Shown piece by piece: positions 47,833 to 57,351 of a stretch of 64,000 nucleotides of DNA; within the stretch, counting starts at the first letter, position 1, and every line of letters begins with the position of its first letter. The stretch comes from Algoriphagus halophilus (GTDB lineage: Bacteria; Bacteroidota; Bacteroidia; Cytophagales; Cyclobacteriaceae), in the NCBI RefSeq assembly GCF_900129785.1, contig NZ_FSRC01000001.1:1054001-1118000 (forward strand), given 5' to 3'. The translations under genes were made by a program, and so were the position numbers. Under the pieces are notes generated by a model. It did not search any database and had not been told where the DNA came from. It worked only from the letters and a program-made list of their open reading frames with translations.

Positions 47833-50800
47833 TTAATTTATTATTAAACGCCTGGTTTCCTGTATGGTAGGGCTGGTGATTTTGATGATGAATACTCCCT
47901 TTGAAAATAATTCTGTACTAAAAGAATACGTTTGGTTGAGGGTGCCAGGGTAATTTAAATCCTGGACAACCATACCCGAGGTAGAGATCACTTGAATATT
48001 TACATCTTCAAACTGAGCTAAATTAAATGCAATATTGAATAGGTCTCGTGCAGGATTAGGGTAGAGTATACTCATTCCTTCCCCAGGAATAACGGGGTCC
48101 GGGTTAGCACTTTGGAATAATTCAATATTGTCCAGATAAATCGGACTGTCCTCGCTAGATCCACCAGCTACCACAAAGGCCAGCCTAATTTTACCATCTG
48201 TCAATCCCGCGTATTCAGTTAAGTTGACATATTTTCTGGCATAGTCATTCACTGAGTTTGGATTGGCTTCACCAGAAGACACAGTAGAAATTTCTGATCC
48301 GGAAATTTGGTATGCGATGGAAAAGTCTTGGCCTCCGTCTGTACTTACCAATACATTGAAGGTGGTAGTACTACTCACTTCCCCTGCCGCTAAATCAAAG
48401 AAAACACTGGCTTGTTTTCTGCTGCTTAAATCAAATATAGAGGTTCCCAACCAGTAGGTATTTCCTTCTTCTTGGTTTTGAAGCCTGGCCACATTGTTTG
48501 GTCCTTCTCCAGAATTGATAGGGATAATCTCCCAAGCAGTCTGATCCGATTCTGGGTTGATGGTTTGATTGATCGGAGTAATACTGGATGAGTTATTGAA
48601 ATTCTGTCTCCAAGGGGTTAGAATGGTATTATCATCTTCAATAACATACCGGGTTAAGTCATCTGAATTGTCGCCGTTTTGATCAAAATTTGGCTGCCTA
48701 ACTTCTATCTCAATTTTGTTTTTGCCTGAGGCAGTAGATTTTGGAGAAGATAAAGTAAAGTTCTCACCCGGTTCTACGCTGGAACCACTGGCCAAGAAAG
48801 TTTGTGTTACTCCATCATTTGTACTCTTAGAAAAGATAAACCTAGAAACAGGTAGATTTCCAGTGTTTTGAAGGAGATATATCTCATTATCCTGTTCACC
48901 GTCTGCAATCGGAGAAGGGGTAATCATTTCATTGATGGACAGTTCATACTTGAATTGCTCTGTCGGTAGAATACGGATGTTTCGAATGTATACATTATTA
49001 CCGTAGGAGTTTTGATTGATAAACGCGAAGCGTATCGTACCCAGGTCCCTGTATTCACTTAAATTGACGATCTCAGTTCTGAATTGAGAGGAGGTAGATA
49101 CAAAGAATTCATCTAAGGTTGGCTCCACTGTTTCCAGACTTTGACCAAATTTCTGATAGGTGGCGTTAGCCAAATCAAAATTATTTCCACAGTCTTGGGA
49201 AACCGCCACAATCAATTGATCCTCGAAACCGGATTGATCATAATTTGCATAGGCAAGTTCAAACACAATTTGAGCATTAGGATATTCTTCTAAATTAATC
49301 AAAGGAGAAATGAAATAGTCTAATTCTCCAGGTGCTTCATAATTGTAATTGGATATAGTAACTAAAGACTGACTTACACCTGAAATCGAACGGGTGGTTT
49401 TTTCCCAAGTAAAGCTCTCATCCGGATTGTCAACAGTAAATTGTCCAGGGAAATTCGTCAAATCAAGCGTATAAGGCAACGTGATTTCCTCTTGGATCAA
49501 TGGCATAGAGCTTCTGATGTTATTGGATTCATTCATATCAGGCTGATCATTTGCCTCTATGATCTTGAATTCAACCGTTGTTCCAGAAGTCTGTAAAATA
49601 AAATCATTGAAACTTACTAAGGTAGACTCACCAGTCTCTAAATCGAAGGTCACTCTTTTGCTTTCCAGAAGCGTTCCATTTCTTCTCAACTCTATTCTTC
49701 CAGAAGTAAGCCTATTGTTTCCTGCATTTAAAACTTCAATAATCGGGCTCACTGTGGTGGAACAGATGTATTCTGAAGGAGAAATAATTTTGGAAATAGC
49801 GAGGTCCAAATCGAGTAATTCAGGCTCTTGAGTGGCTCTATTGTTCACAAGGGTCACTCTTCTGGGACTGTTTTCCAAGACCACATTGAATCGCTCCACC
49901 TGCCCTTGTGTAAATAAATTCATACATGCATCAGGGGTATAATCCATGTAATTTTGAATCATATCCATAGACCCACAGCTCGTGCGGGTGAAGTTGGGAC
50001 TACAGGTATTGTTGGAGGCATCTTGCTCCGGGGTGTCCGCAACGAAATCGTCCACTCCACATCCACCATCACCCCAGATATGTCTCAATCCAAAATAATG
50101 GCCCACCTCATGCGTAGCAGTTCTTCCCAAAGAAGCGGATATGGCGCTCCCACCGACACCAAAAAAACGATAATCAATCGTTACCCCATCAGTGATTGCT
50201 GAGGTAGGCGGAGAATTTAGCCCTGGTAAGTCGGAGATAGGGAAGGAAGCATATCCTATAAAGGGATTGATCAAGGGAACCACCCAAAGGTTCAAATACT
50301 CTTCAGGATTCCACTGGGACAATTGCCCGATAATTGTGGCGTCAGTTTCTGGATTATAAGTGTTTTTAGGACCTTGAATTCTTACGATTCCATCGGTAGG
50401 TAAACCATTGGGATCTTGTTTTGCTAATACAAATTCAATGTTAGCATCTGCTGCGACAGGTAAAAATTCTGACGGAGTATTGACTGCATCCGCGTTTAAA
50501 CGGCGGAAATCTTCATTTAATATTCTTATTTGCTCTAAAATTTGGCTGGTAGGTACATTGGGTCCTACGCCTTCTGCCTGTCCGTTATGCACAATATGCA
50601 CCACTACCGGAATCAATCGATGTTCTGAATTGGCCCTGGCAGAAATCTGAGGGTTGGCTTTTCTTGCCTCAATTTTTTGGTCTACCCAGTTTTCAAAGTA
50701 TTGTTTGGTGCCAAAAAAACCGAGTTCTTTTTCTTGTTTGGCTTCTAAAAAAGCATGCGCACACTTTCCAGTATGCGCATGATTGGTATTGTTACTTGTC

Positions 50801-50913
50801 TGACCGGTTACATCAACGATGTTGAATTGCTGGGCGAATGATATTGAAAACGTAAAAATAGCTCCACAAAGGAGTGAAGTGGCTTTTGAATAAAAGCGAA
50901 AACCTTTTTTCAT
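47833..50913 (-). CDS. Secreted pappalysin-like (M43B) zinc metalloprotease with T9SS sorting domain
   Basis: A 1026-residue exported protein: signal peptide ending SFAQ (28), a short propeptide, then an M43B catalytic domain (about 95-345) with HEVGHYFGLRH (His268, Glu269, His272, His278) and Met-turn NYMDY (Met323). A CARDB-like region and two beta-jelly-roll (MAM-like) regions follow, rich in SVFFDLA-type strands. The C-terminal 80 residues are a T9SS domain (ILYPNPARDLFNIAF; GVFIIKITSP). It is probably a cell-surface or secreted endopeptidase for nutrient acquisition, in the cytophagalysin group. It stands alone with its own terminator. Confidence 0.92.
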   Translation of the reverse strand: MKKGFRFYSKATSLLCGAIFTFSISFAQQFNIVDVTGQTSNNTNHAHTGKCAHAFLEAKQEKELGFFGTKQYFENWVDQKIEARKANPQISARANSEHRLIPVVVHIVHNGQAEGVGPNVPTSQILEQIRILNEDFRRLNADAVNTPSEFLPVAADANIEFVLAKQDPNGLPTDGIVRIQGPKNTYNPETDATIIGQLSQWNPEEYLNLWVVPLINPFIGYASFPISDLPGLNSPPTSAITDGVTIDYRFFGVGGSAISASLGRTATHEVGHYFGLRHIWGDGGCGVDDFVADTPEQDASNNTCSPNFTRTSCGSMDMIQNYMDYTPDACMNLFTQGQVERFNVVLENSPRRVTLVNNRATQEPELLDLDLAISKIISPSEYICSTTVSPIIEVLNAGNNRLTSGRIELRRNGTLLESKRVTFDLETGESTLVSFNDFILQTSGTTVEFKIIEANDQPDMNESNNIRSSMPLIQEEITLPYTLDLTNFPGQFTVDNPDESFTWEKTTRSISGVSQSLVTISNYNYEAPGELDYFISPLINLEEYPNAQIVFELAYANYDQSGFEDQLIVAVSQDCGNNFDLANATYQKFGQSLETVEPTLDEFFVSTSSQFRTEIVNLSEYRDLGTIRFAFINQNSYGNNVYIRNIRILPTEQFKYELSINEMITPSPIADGEQDNEIYLLQNTGNLPVSRFIFSKSTNDGVTQTFLASGSSVEPGENFTLSSPKSTASGKNKIEIEVRQPNFDQNGDNSDDLTRYVIEDDNTILTPWRQNFNNSSSITPINQTINPESDQTAWEIIPINSGEGPNNVARLQNQEEGNTYWLGTSIFDLSSRKQASVFFDLAAGEVSSTTTFNVLVSTDGGQDFSIAYQISGSEISTVSSGEANPNSVNDYARKYVNLTEYAGLTDGKIRLAFVVAGGSSEDSPIYLDNIELFQSANPDPVIPGEGMSILYPNPARDLFNIAFNLAQFEDVNIQVISTSGMVVQDLNYPGTLNQTYSFSTELFSKGVFIIKITSPTIQETRRLIIN

Positions 50914-50926
50914 CCAGATTCAAATA

Positions 50927-51175
50927 TTAGGCGACAGTCAGATTGATGGCTTCCACCTTGGTGATTTCAGGGATCGCTCTCTTGATTGCGTCTTCGACAC
51001 CAGCTTTTAAGGTCATAGAGGACATCGGACAAGAACCACAAGATCCCATCATTTCAATTCTCAATACCATATCATCGGTTACCTCTACAATTCTCACGTT
51101 CCCTCCATCAGCCTCTAAATAGGGTCGAATGGTGTCCAAGGCAAACTCTATTTTACTTTTTAATTCTGCTTCCAT
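50927..51175 (-). CDS. NifU C-terminal-domain iron-sulphur scaffold protein
   Basis: An 82-residue NifU/Nfu-type protein. RPYLEADGGNVRIV and the cluster-binding motif GSCGSCPMSSMT (Cys46, Cys49) are the complete Nfu domain with nothing added. It carries a [4Fe-4S] or [2Fe-2S] cluster to apo-proteins. The Mrp-type ATPase gene is 4 bp upstream in the same operon, so both act in Fe-S cluster delivery. Confidence 0.93.
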   Translation of the reverse strand: MEAELKSKIEFALDTIRPYLEADGGNVRIVEVTDDMVLRIEMMGSCGSCPMSSMTLKAGVEDAIKRAIPEITKVEAINLTVA

Positions 51176-51179
51176 TTTT

Positions 51180-52274
51180 TTAACCTTTAATTTCTACTAC
51201 CTCAGTTTTAGCATTTGAGGCATTTCTAATGGCTACTTGCCTAGCTACTTCTTCAGCAAGATCCATATAGGCTTCTTTTGTCAATCCATCTTTCATTACA
51301 GCTGGATATCCCGTATCCCCACTTTCTCTTATACTCTGTACTATTGGGATTTGACCAAGAAGGGGTACTTCATATTTTGCAGCTAATCTCTTGCCACCTT
51401 CTTTACCAAACAAATAATATTTATTATCGGGTAATTCTTCTGGCGTAAAATAAGCCATATTTTCAACAACACCTAAAACGGGAACATTAATTTGTGCCTG
51501 TCTAAACATGGATAAGCCTTTGCTTGCATCGGCCAGCGCAACTTTTTGCGGAGTGGTAACAATGACTGCTCCTGTGACTGGAACAGTTTGCACCATGGTC
51601 AAATGAATATCGGAAGTACCAGGAGGTAAATCAATCAATAAATAGTCCAACTCGCCCCAATCTACATCTGAAATAAATTGTCTTAATGCTGAACTTGCCA
51701 TAGGCCCCCTCCATACAACAGCACTTTCCAAAGGAGTCAAAAACCCAATGGACATCAACTTTACTCCATATTGGGTAATCGGAATGATGATATTTTTCTC
51801 CCCAACTTTTTTGACAGAGGGTTGCTCTCCCTCCACATTGAACATGGTAGGAATAGAAGGTCCGGAAATATCCGCATCAATAAGTCCCACCTTTGCACCT
51901 GATTCTGCCAAAGCTACAGCAAGGTTGACTGAAGTAGTTGATTTTCCCACGCCACCTTTACCTGAAGCAATAGCAATGATGTTTTTAACATTTGGAAGAA
52001 CTGGAGCGGCATCTCTCACAGTGGTAACTTGAGAGGTCATAAAGATGTCCCACTCAATATCCTTTCCAAAGTCCGCCACTAACTCCTCCAGACAATTATT
52101 TTTGATTACTTCTTTTAAAGGACAAGCCGGAGTGGTCAATACCACGTTAAAACTGACTTTGTTGCCTTCAATATTTATTTTTTGAATCATTCCCAAAGTG
52201 ACCAGATCCTTTTTTAAATCAGGATCTTGTACTCTGGAAAGTGTTTTTCGGATCGCTTCCGCAGATAAATGCAT
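51180..52274 (-). CDS. Mrp/ApbC-family P-loop ATPase, iron-sulphur carrier
   Basis: A 364-residue protein with an N-terminal MIP18/DUF59 domain (about 1-90, with TTPACPLKE) and a Mrp/NBP35 ATPase domain. The deviant Walker A motif is GKGGVGKS (105-112), and DADISGPSIPTMF and LIDLPPGTSD follow. The CxxC normally near residue 240 is not obvious here, so cluster binding may use other cysteines. It is encoded immediately upstream of the Nfu-like gene and works in the same pathway. Confidence 0.9.
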   Translation of the reverse strand: MHLSAEAIRKTLSRVQDPDLKKDLVTLGMIQKINIEGNKVSFNVVLTTPACPLKEVIKNNCLEELVADFGKDIEWDIFMTSQVTTVRDAAPVLPNVKNIIAIASGKGGVGKSTTSVNLAVALAESGAKVGLIDADISGPSIPTMFNVEGEQPSVKKVGEKNIIIPITQYGVKLMSIGFLTPLESAVVWRGPMASSALRQFISDVDWGELDYLLIDLPPGTSDIHLTMVQTVPVTGAVIVTTPQKVALADASKGLSMFRQAQINVPVLGVVENMAYFTPEELPDNKYYLFGKEGGKRLAAKYEVPLLGQIPIVQSIRESGDTGYPAVMKDGLTKEAYMDLAEEVARQVAIRNASNAKTEVVEIKG

Positions 52275-52436
52275 CGGATGATTGTTGAATTTTTTTGCAA
52301 TTTAGGGACTCTCTCTGGCTTAGAAAAGTCAAAAGAGTTACTTCATGTTCGATTAACTTAGGTATTTGGTAAATAGTTCGGACATTTTCGCTCCTTTTAA
52401 TAAATTGAAAGATACCTTTGTCGTTTAAATGTACCC

Positions 52437-54374
52437 ATGGGAATCAGTAAACTTACCACAGATAAAGTAAAAGAAAGAGTAGACATCGTTGAGGTGGTAG
52501 GGGATTATGTGCCTTTGAAAAAGAAAGGCCAGAATATGTGGGCTTGCTGCCCTTTCCATAATGAAAAGAGTCCCTCTTTCTCGATTTCTCCCGCTAAGCA
52601 GATTTATAAATGCTTTGGTTGTGGAAAAGCAGGAGATCCCATTCAGTTTGTGATGGATATAGAGGGAGTTGGGTTTACAGAGGCGATCCGGCACCTGGCA
52701 GGAAAATACGGGATTGAGGTAGAGGAAGATCAAGAGCGGACCCCTGAGCAGGATCAAGCTCAAAGCGAACGCGAAAGCCTGTATATCGCTTTGGGTTTTG
52801 CAAGAGATTTTTTTGTGAAAAACCTCCAAACGCCGGAAGGAAAATCCATAGGTCTTAGCTATTTCAAAGAAAGGGGATTCTCCCCAGCGATCATTGAGAA
52901 ATTTGATCTAGGCTATGCCTTAGATGGTTGGGACCATTTGTTGAAGGCTGCTAAATCTGCTGGGTTCCAGGAAGAGATTTTACTGAAAGCTGGGCTTATC
53001 CTTCAAAAAGAGGGAGACGCCAGTAGGGTATATGACCGATTTAGGGGGAGGGTAACATTCACCATTCACAATATCGGGGGGAAACCCATTGGTTTTGGAG
53101 CCAGAATTCTCACAAAGGATAAAAACCAGCCTAAATACATTAATTCACCTGAAACTGCGGTTTACCATAAAAGTGATGTGCTATATGGCATGTTTCAGGC
53201 AAAGAAGGCCATTCGGGAAAAGGACAATTGCTATTTGGTAGAAGGCTATACAGATGTGGTATCTCTTCATCTTTCAGGGATAGAGAATGTGGTGGCTTCC
53301 TCTGGAACTTCCTTGACGGACGGACAAATCAAACTCATCAAGCGATTTACAGATCAAGTGACGGTTCTCTATGATGGAGATTCTGCTGGGATCAAAGCTT
53401 CTCTCCGAGGGATTGATCTTCTTTTGGAAGGAGGATTAAATGTGAAAGCGGTGGTGTTCCCGGATGGGGAAGATCCAGATAGTTATTCAAGAAAAGTGGG
53501 AAGCCAGGCATTCCAAGACTATTTGGCGCAAAATTCACGTGATTTTATCGGTTTTAAAATAGGCTTGTATAAAGACGAGTTTGTAAAAAATCCAATTCGG
53601 AAAGCAGAAGTAATCCGTGAGGTGATCCAAAGTATAGGAAAAATACCTGATCCTATCATAAGGTCCGTATATGCGAAAGAAGCGGCAACTTTATTGGAAG
53701 TTGAAGAAGATGTAATTCATACGGAGTTAAATAAGTCCTTATTAAAAACTCAAAAGGACCATTACAATCAGCAACAAGATCCGCCTATACCTGAAACTGG
53801 GTTTGAAGAATTTCTACCTACGGAAGAGAGAACTCCTTTTTCTGATATTTTAAAAGTTCAGGAGCGGGAAATGGTCCGACTACTCATTAATTATGGATGG
53901 GAAACTCTGGATCAGGAAGAGCTTCATCTGTGCGATTATTTACTGGCAGAAACGCAGGATCTGGAGTTTGAAACACCTGTATATGAAAAGATACTATTGA
54001 CCTATCGGCAGATTTTAAGGAGAGGGGAAGTGCCTTCTGTAGACCTTTTTATCAGGCAAAAGGATGAAGAAATGCGTCAGGAGATCATTGACTTGGTAAC
54101 CCCAAGACATGAGGTTTCCAACCATTGGCATGAACGACATCAGATTTTTATCAATACTGAATCCGATAATCTGTCCCTGACTGGATTTAAATCCATCTTG
54201 AGGTTGAAGCGGAGGGTGGTTCAAAAAATGATGGAAGAGGCGAAGCAAAAGATAAAATCAGCCGAATCAGACCAGGAAGCAGATGTGAAAATAGATGAAT
54301 TGCAAAAAATCTATTTTGAGTTAAAAAAGGTTCAGTTAGAAATAGATAAAGAACTTGGAATTGTCATTGGGTAA
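52437..54374 (+). CDS. dnaG: DNA primase DnaG
   Basis: A 645-residue primase. The N-terminal CHC2 zinc domain reads CCPFHNEKSPSFSISPAK up to KCFGCGKAGD (ligands Cys38, His41, Cys59, Cys62). The catalytic core contains RFRGRVTFTIHN and GFGARIL, and the TOPRIM part contains YLVEGYTDVVSLH with the conserved Glu, then LYDGDSAGIKA (Asp-x-Asp). The C-terminal helicase-interaction domain (about 430-645) is divergent, as usual in Bacteroidota. It makes RNA primers for lagging-strand synthesis. No sigma-factor or ribosomal genes adjoin it. Confidence 0.95.
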   Translation: MGISKLTTDKVKERVDIVEVVGDYVPLKKKGQNMWACCPFHNEKSPSFSISPAKQIYKCFGCGKAGDPIQFVMDIEGVGFTEAIRHLAGKYGIEVEEDQERTPEQDQAQSERESLYIALGFARDFFVKNLQTPEGKSIGLSYFKERGFSPAIIEKFDLGYALDGWDHLLKAAKSAGFQEEILLKAGLILQKEGDASRVYDRFRGRVTFTIHNIGGKPIGFGARILTKDKNQPKYINSPETAVYHKSDVLYGMFQAKKAIREKDNCYLVEGYTDVVSLHLSGIENVVASSGTSLTDGQIKLIKRFTDQVTVLYDGDSAGIKASLRGIDLLLEGGLNVKAVVFPDGEDPDSYSRKVGSQAFQDYLAQNSRDFIGFKIGLYKDEFVKNPIRKAEVIREVIQSIGKIPDPIIRSVYAKEAATLLEVEEDVIHTELNKSLLKTQKDHYNQQQDPPIPETGFEEFLPTEERTPFSDILKVQEREMVRLLINYGWETLDQEELHLCDYLLAETQDLEFETPVYEKILLTYRQILRRGEVPSVDLFIRQKDEEMRQEIIDLVTPRHEVSNHWHERHQIFINTESDNLSLTGFKSILRLKRRVVQKMMEEAKQKIKSAESDQEADVKIDELQKIYFELKKVQLEIDKELGIVIG

Positions 54375-54437
54375 AACCAAACTTTCTTTGGTTGCAACCT
54401 GTTTTGTTAGGAAAGCGTGTAAATTTGCAGTTCCGAT

Positions 54438-55670
54438 ATGAATTCAAACCCAAATCTTGTGGAAAATTATCAATTAGATCCCATTGAAGATGCGATCGAA
54501 GCAATCAAAAATGGTGAAGTAATCATTGTCGTTGATGATGAGGATAGAGAGAATGAAGGAGACTTTGTATGTGCTGCAGAAAAGATTACTCCAGAGATCG
54601 TCAATTTTATGGCGACTCATGGACGAGGACTTATCTGTGCGCCTCTAATTGAAGATAGATGTGAAAAACTAGGCTTGGATATGATGGTGGGCCAAAACAC
54701 AGCTGCATTTGAAACACCTTTCACTGTTTCAGTTGACTTAATAGGCCATGGATGTACCACAGGTATTTCAGCCTCAGACCGTGCAAAAACCATCAAGGCA
54801 TTGGTAGATGATAGCATTGATCCAAATGAATTAGGAAAGCCGGGTCATATTTTCCCATTGAAAGCTAAGCGAGGCGGAGTATTAAGAAGGGCAGGTCATA
54901 CCGAGGCCGCTATTGATTTTGCGAGGTTAGCCGGTTTTTCTCCTGCTGGTGTGCTGGTAGAAATCATGAATGAGGATGGGACCATGGCCAGGTTGAATGA
55001 TTTGGTGAGCGTTGCCAAAAAATTTAATCTCAAACTTGTTTCAATCAAGGATTTGATTGCGTACCGATTGAAGAAAGAATCCTTAATCAAGCGGGAAATT
55101 GGAGTGGAGATGCCTACTGAATTCGGGCACTTCGATTTAATCGCATTCAAACAAACCAATACAGAGGAAATCCATATGGCCTTGATCAAAGGATCTTGGG
55201 AACCTGATGAACCAGTATTGGTCAGGGTACACTCTTCCTGTGTAACAGGTGATATTTTCGGTTCTTGTAGATGTGATTGTGGTCCACAATTGCATGCTGC
55301 CATGGATATGGTAGAAAAGGAAGGAAAAGGAGTGGTATTATACATGAATCAAGAGGGTAGAGGTATCGGTTTGATCAATAAGTTGAAGGCGTATAAGCTC
55401 CAAGAACAAGGAATGGATACAGTGCAGGCTAATTTGGCCTTAGGTCTTCCAATGGATAGCAGAGATTATGGTGTTGGAGCTCAAATATTGAGAGATTTGA
55501 ATATTAGTAAAATCCGGCTGATTTCTAATAATCCCCAAAAAAGAGTGGGTTTGATTGGCTATGGGTTGGAAATTGTGGAGCAAGTGCCCATAGAAATATT
55601 ACCAAATCCTCACAATGAGCGTTACCTACAAACCAAGAGAGATAAAATGGGACACAACATTTTAAAGTAA
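54438..55670 (+). CDS. ribBA: Bifunctional DHBP synthase / GTP cyclohydrolase II
   Basis: A 410-residue fusion. The DHBP synthase domain (about 12-208) has [18 protein letters not shown] and [14 protein letters not shown]. The GTP cyclohydrolase II domain (about 210-400) has the zinc site [19 protein letters not shown] and the catalytic region [17 protein letters not shown]. Both sets of key residues look intact. It makes the two riboflavin precursors from ribulose-5-phosphate and GTP. No FMN riboswitch is visible in the 63-bp upstream gap. Confidence 0.96.
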   Translation: MNSNPNLVENYQLDPIEDAIEAIKNGEVIIVVDDEDRENEGDFVCAAEKITPEIVNFMATHGRGLICAPLIEDRCEKLGLDMMVGQNTAAFETPFTVSVDLIGHGCTTGISASDRAKTIKALVDDSIDPNELGKPGHIFPLKAKRGGVLRRAGHTEAAIDFARLAGFSPAGVLVEIMNEDGTMARLNDLVSVAKKFNLKLVSIKDLIAYRLKKESLIKREIGVEMPTEFGHFDLIAFKQTNTEEIHMALIKGSWEPDEPVLVRVHSSCVTGDIFGSCRCDCGPQLHAAMDMVEKEGKGVVLYMNQEGRGIGLINKLKAYKLQEQGMDTVQANLALGLPMDSRDYGVGAQILRDLNISKIRLISNNPQKRVGLIGYGLEIVEQVPIEILPNPHNERYLQTKRDKMGHNILK

Positions 55671-55753
55671 AAATGTTGTTAAATTAAGTTTCGAAAAGAA
55701 AGTAATTCTAACCCAAATTTTAGATTTACGTTAAATAAGGCATGACTACAACC

Positions 55754-56392
55754 ATGAAAAAAGCAATCTTCACCCTGAGCTTAGTTTTCTTTGGCCTTGT
55801 GACTGTCATGGCTCAAAATCAATTTCCTTCCCAAGTTTGGCATAAAGGAAATATTTATGGGGCTGACGGGCAGACCTTTTCAGGACTTATCAAATACGAT
55901 CTGGATAATAACCTCGTTCAACTAAAAAGCGAGAGCATTATAACTTTGACCGCATCCAATGTCTCAAACTTTGAAATATATGATGAGATTTTTGGAGGCG
56001 TTAGAACCTTTTATAGTCTCCCATTTAGTTTAAATGGAGATTATGAAACACCTATCTTCTTTGAAGTTCTTACGCAGGGTGATGACATCGCATTACTATG
56101 TAGAGAGTACATCGCAACAGATTCCAGAAGTATGGGGGCATATGGGGCGATGGGAATGAACCCATTTTGGGGACCTCAAACCATGACCGGATACCGATTA
56201 GCCTTTAATTATTATTTTTTCAAAAATGGTAGAATCCAAAAATACAACTTGAAGAAAAAAGAGTTGTATAATTACCTCACAGGTTATGATGATGAAATAG
56301 ATTTGTTTATGAGAAAAAACAGATTGGAACATGACAAGAGAGGGGATTTATTAAGGATTACTGCCTATTACAACGAATTGAATAAAAACTAA
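55754..56392 (+). CDS. Exported protein of unknown function, coupled to surE
   Basis: A 212-residue protein using ATG 55754 (MKKAIFTLSL); an in-frame ATG at 55742 would add four residues. The signal peptide ends VMAQ. The mature part is rich in beta strands (GLIKYDLDNNLVQLK; NVSNFEIYDEIFGG) and has a Tyr/Lys-rich C-terminal segment (KKKELYNYLTGYDDEIDLFM). I do not recognise a family. Its TAA overlaps the surE ATG by one base (TAATG), implying co-expression. Confidence 0.72.
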   Translation: MKKAIFTLSLVFFGLVTVMAQNQFPSQVWHKGNIYGADGQTFSGLIKYDLDNNLVQLKSESIITLTASNVSNFEIYDEIFGGVRTFYSLPFSLNGDYETPIFFEVLTQGDDIALLCREYIATDSRSMGAYGAMGMNPFWGPQTMTGYRLAFNYYFFKNGRIQKYNLKKKELYNYLTGYDDEIDLFMRKNRLEHDKRGDLLRITAYYNELNKN

Positions 56393-57171
56393 TGCCTAAG
56401 CCACTTATTCTTGTCTCAAATGATGACGGGATCACTTCCAAGGGAATACGAGTTTTAGTTTCTGTGATGAAAAGGTTGGGTGAAGTCGTGGTGGTAGCGC
56501 CAGACAGTCCCCAATCAGGTATGGGGCATGCCATTACCATAGGAGAGACACTGAGACTAACTGAGGAAGAGATCTTTGAAGATGTGAAAGCCTACAAATC
56601 CAGTGGTACGCCTGCTGACTGCGTGAAGCTGGCAAAGCATTATGTTTTAAAAGATAGAACTCCTGATTTGGTAGTAAGTGGGATCAATCACGGTTCAAAT
56701 ACCTCTATTTCAGTCTTATATTCAGGAACCATGTCAGCAGCTATTGAAGGGGCCTTAGAGGGACTTCCTTCCATCGGTTTTTCATTGTGCGATTACTCTT
56801 CTAATGCCGATTTTTCTCATGTGGAGGAATGGGTGGAAAAAATAGCCATACAGGTTTTGGAAAATGGAATCTCCAAAGGGGTAGCTTTAAATGTAAATTT
56901 CCCCCCTAAAAGGAATGAAGATATCAAAGGAATAAAAGTATGTAGGCAAGCGGATGCAAAGTGGCAAGAGGAGTTTGATGAGCGATATGATCCAAATGGC
57001 AGAAAGTACTTTTGGTTGGCGGGCAACTTCGTGAATTTTGATAAAGGAGAGGATAATGATGAGTGGGCTATTGCCAATAATTATGTATCCATTGTACCCT
57101 GCCAGTATGATTTAACTGCACACCATTCGATCAGCCAGATCAATAAAGAATGGGATTGGGATAAACTTTGA
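56392..57171 (+). CDS. surE: 5'/3'-nucleotidase SurE
   Basis: A 259-residue SurE. The acidic metal site VSNDDGITSKG (Asp11, Asp12), VVVAPDSPQSGMGHAIT, SGTPADCVKLA and VSGINHGSN match the family throughout. It removes phosphate from nucleoside monophosphates and exopolyphosphate. The end at 57171 is normal. It is coupled to the upstream exported protein. Confidence 0.95.
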   Translation: MPKPLILVSNDDGITSKGIRVLVSVMKRLGEVVVVAPDSPQSGMGHAITIGETLRLTEEEIFEDVKAYKSSGTPADCVKLAKHYVLKDRTPDLVVSGINHGSNTSISVLYSGTMSAAIEGALEGLPSIGFSLCDYSSNADFSHVEEWVEKIAIQVLENGISKGVALNVNFPPKRNEDIKGIKVCRQADAKWQEEFDERYDPNGRKYFWLAGNFVNFDKGEDNDEWAIANNYVSIVPCQYDLTAHHSISQINKEWDWDKL

Positions 57172-57351
57172 TTTCTTTGAAAATCAAGGGGTTTAATGTA
57201 TTTATTTAAGTGATTTTTTCAGAATTCTGATGGTAAAGTTCTGAGTTCTTTTATTTTTGGGCAGCGAAGAGATAGGAAAATTAAAAAATTGGGTAAAATT
57301 GACTAACACTTTATTTATTGAAGGATTAGGTCAAGATTGATAATTTCAGGC

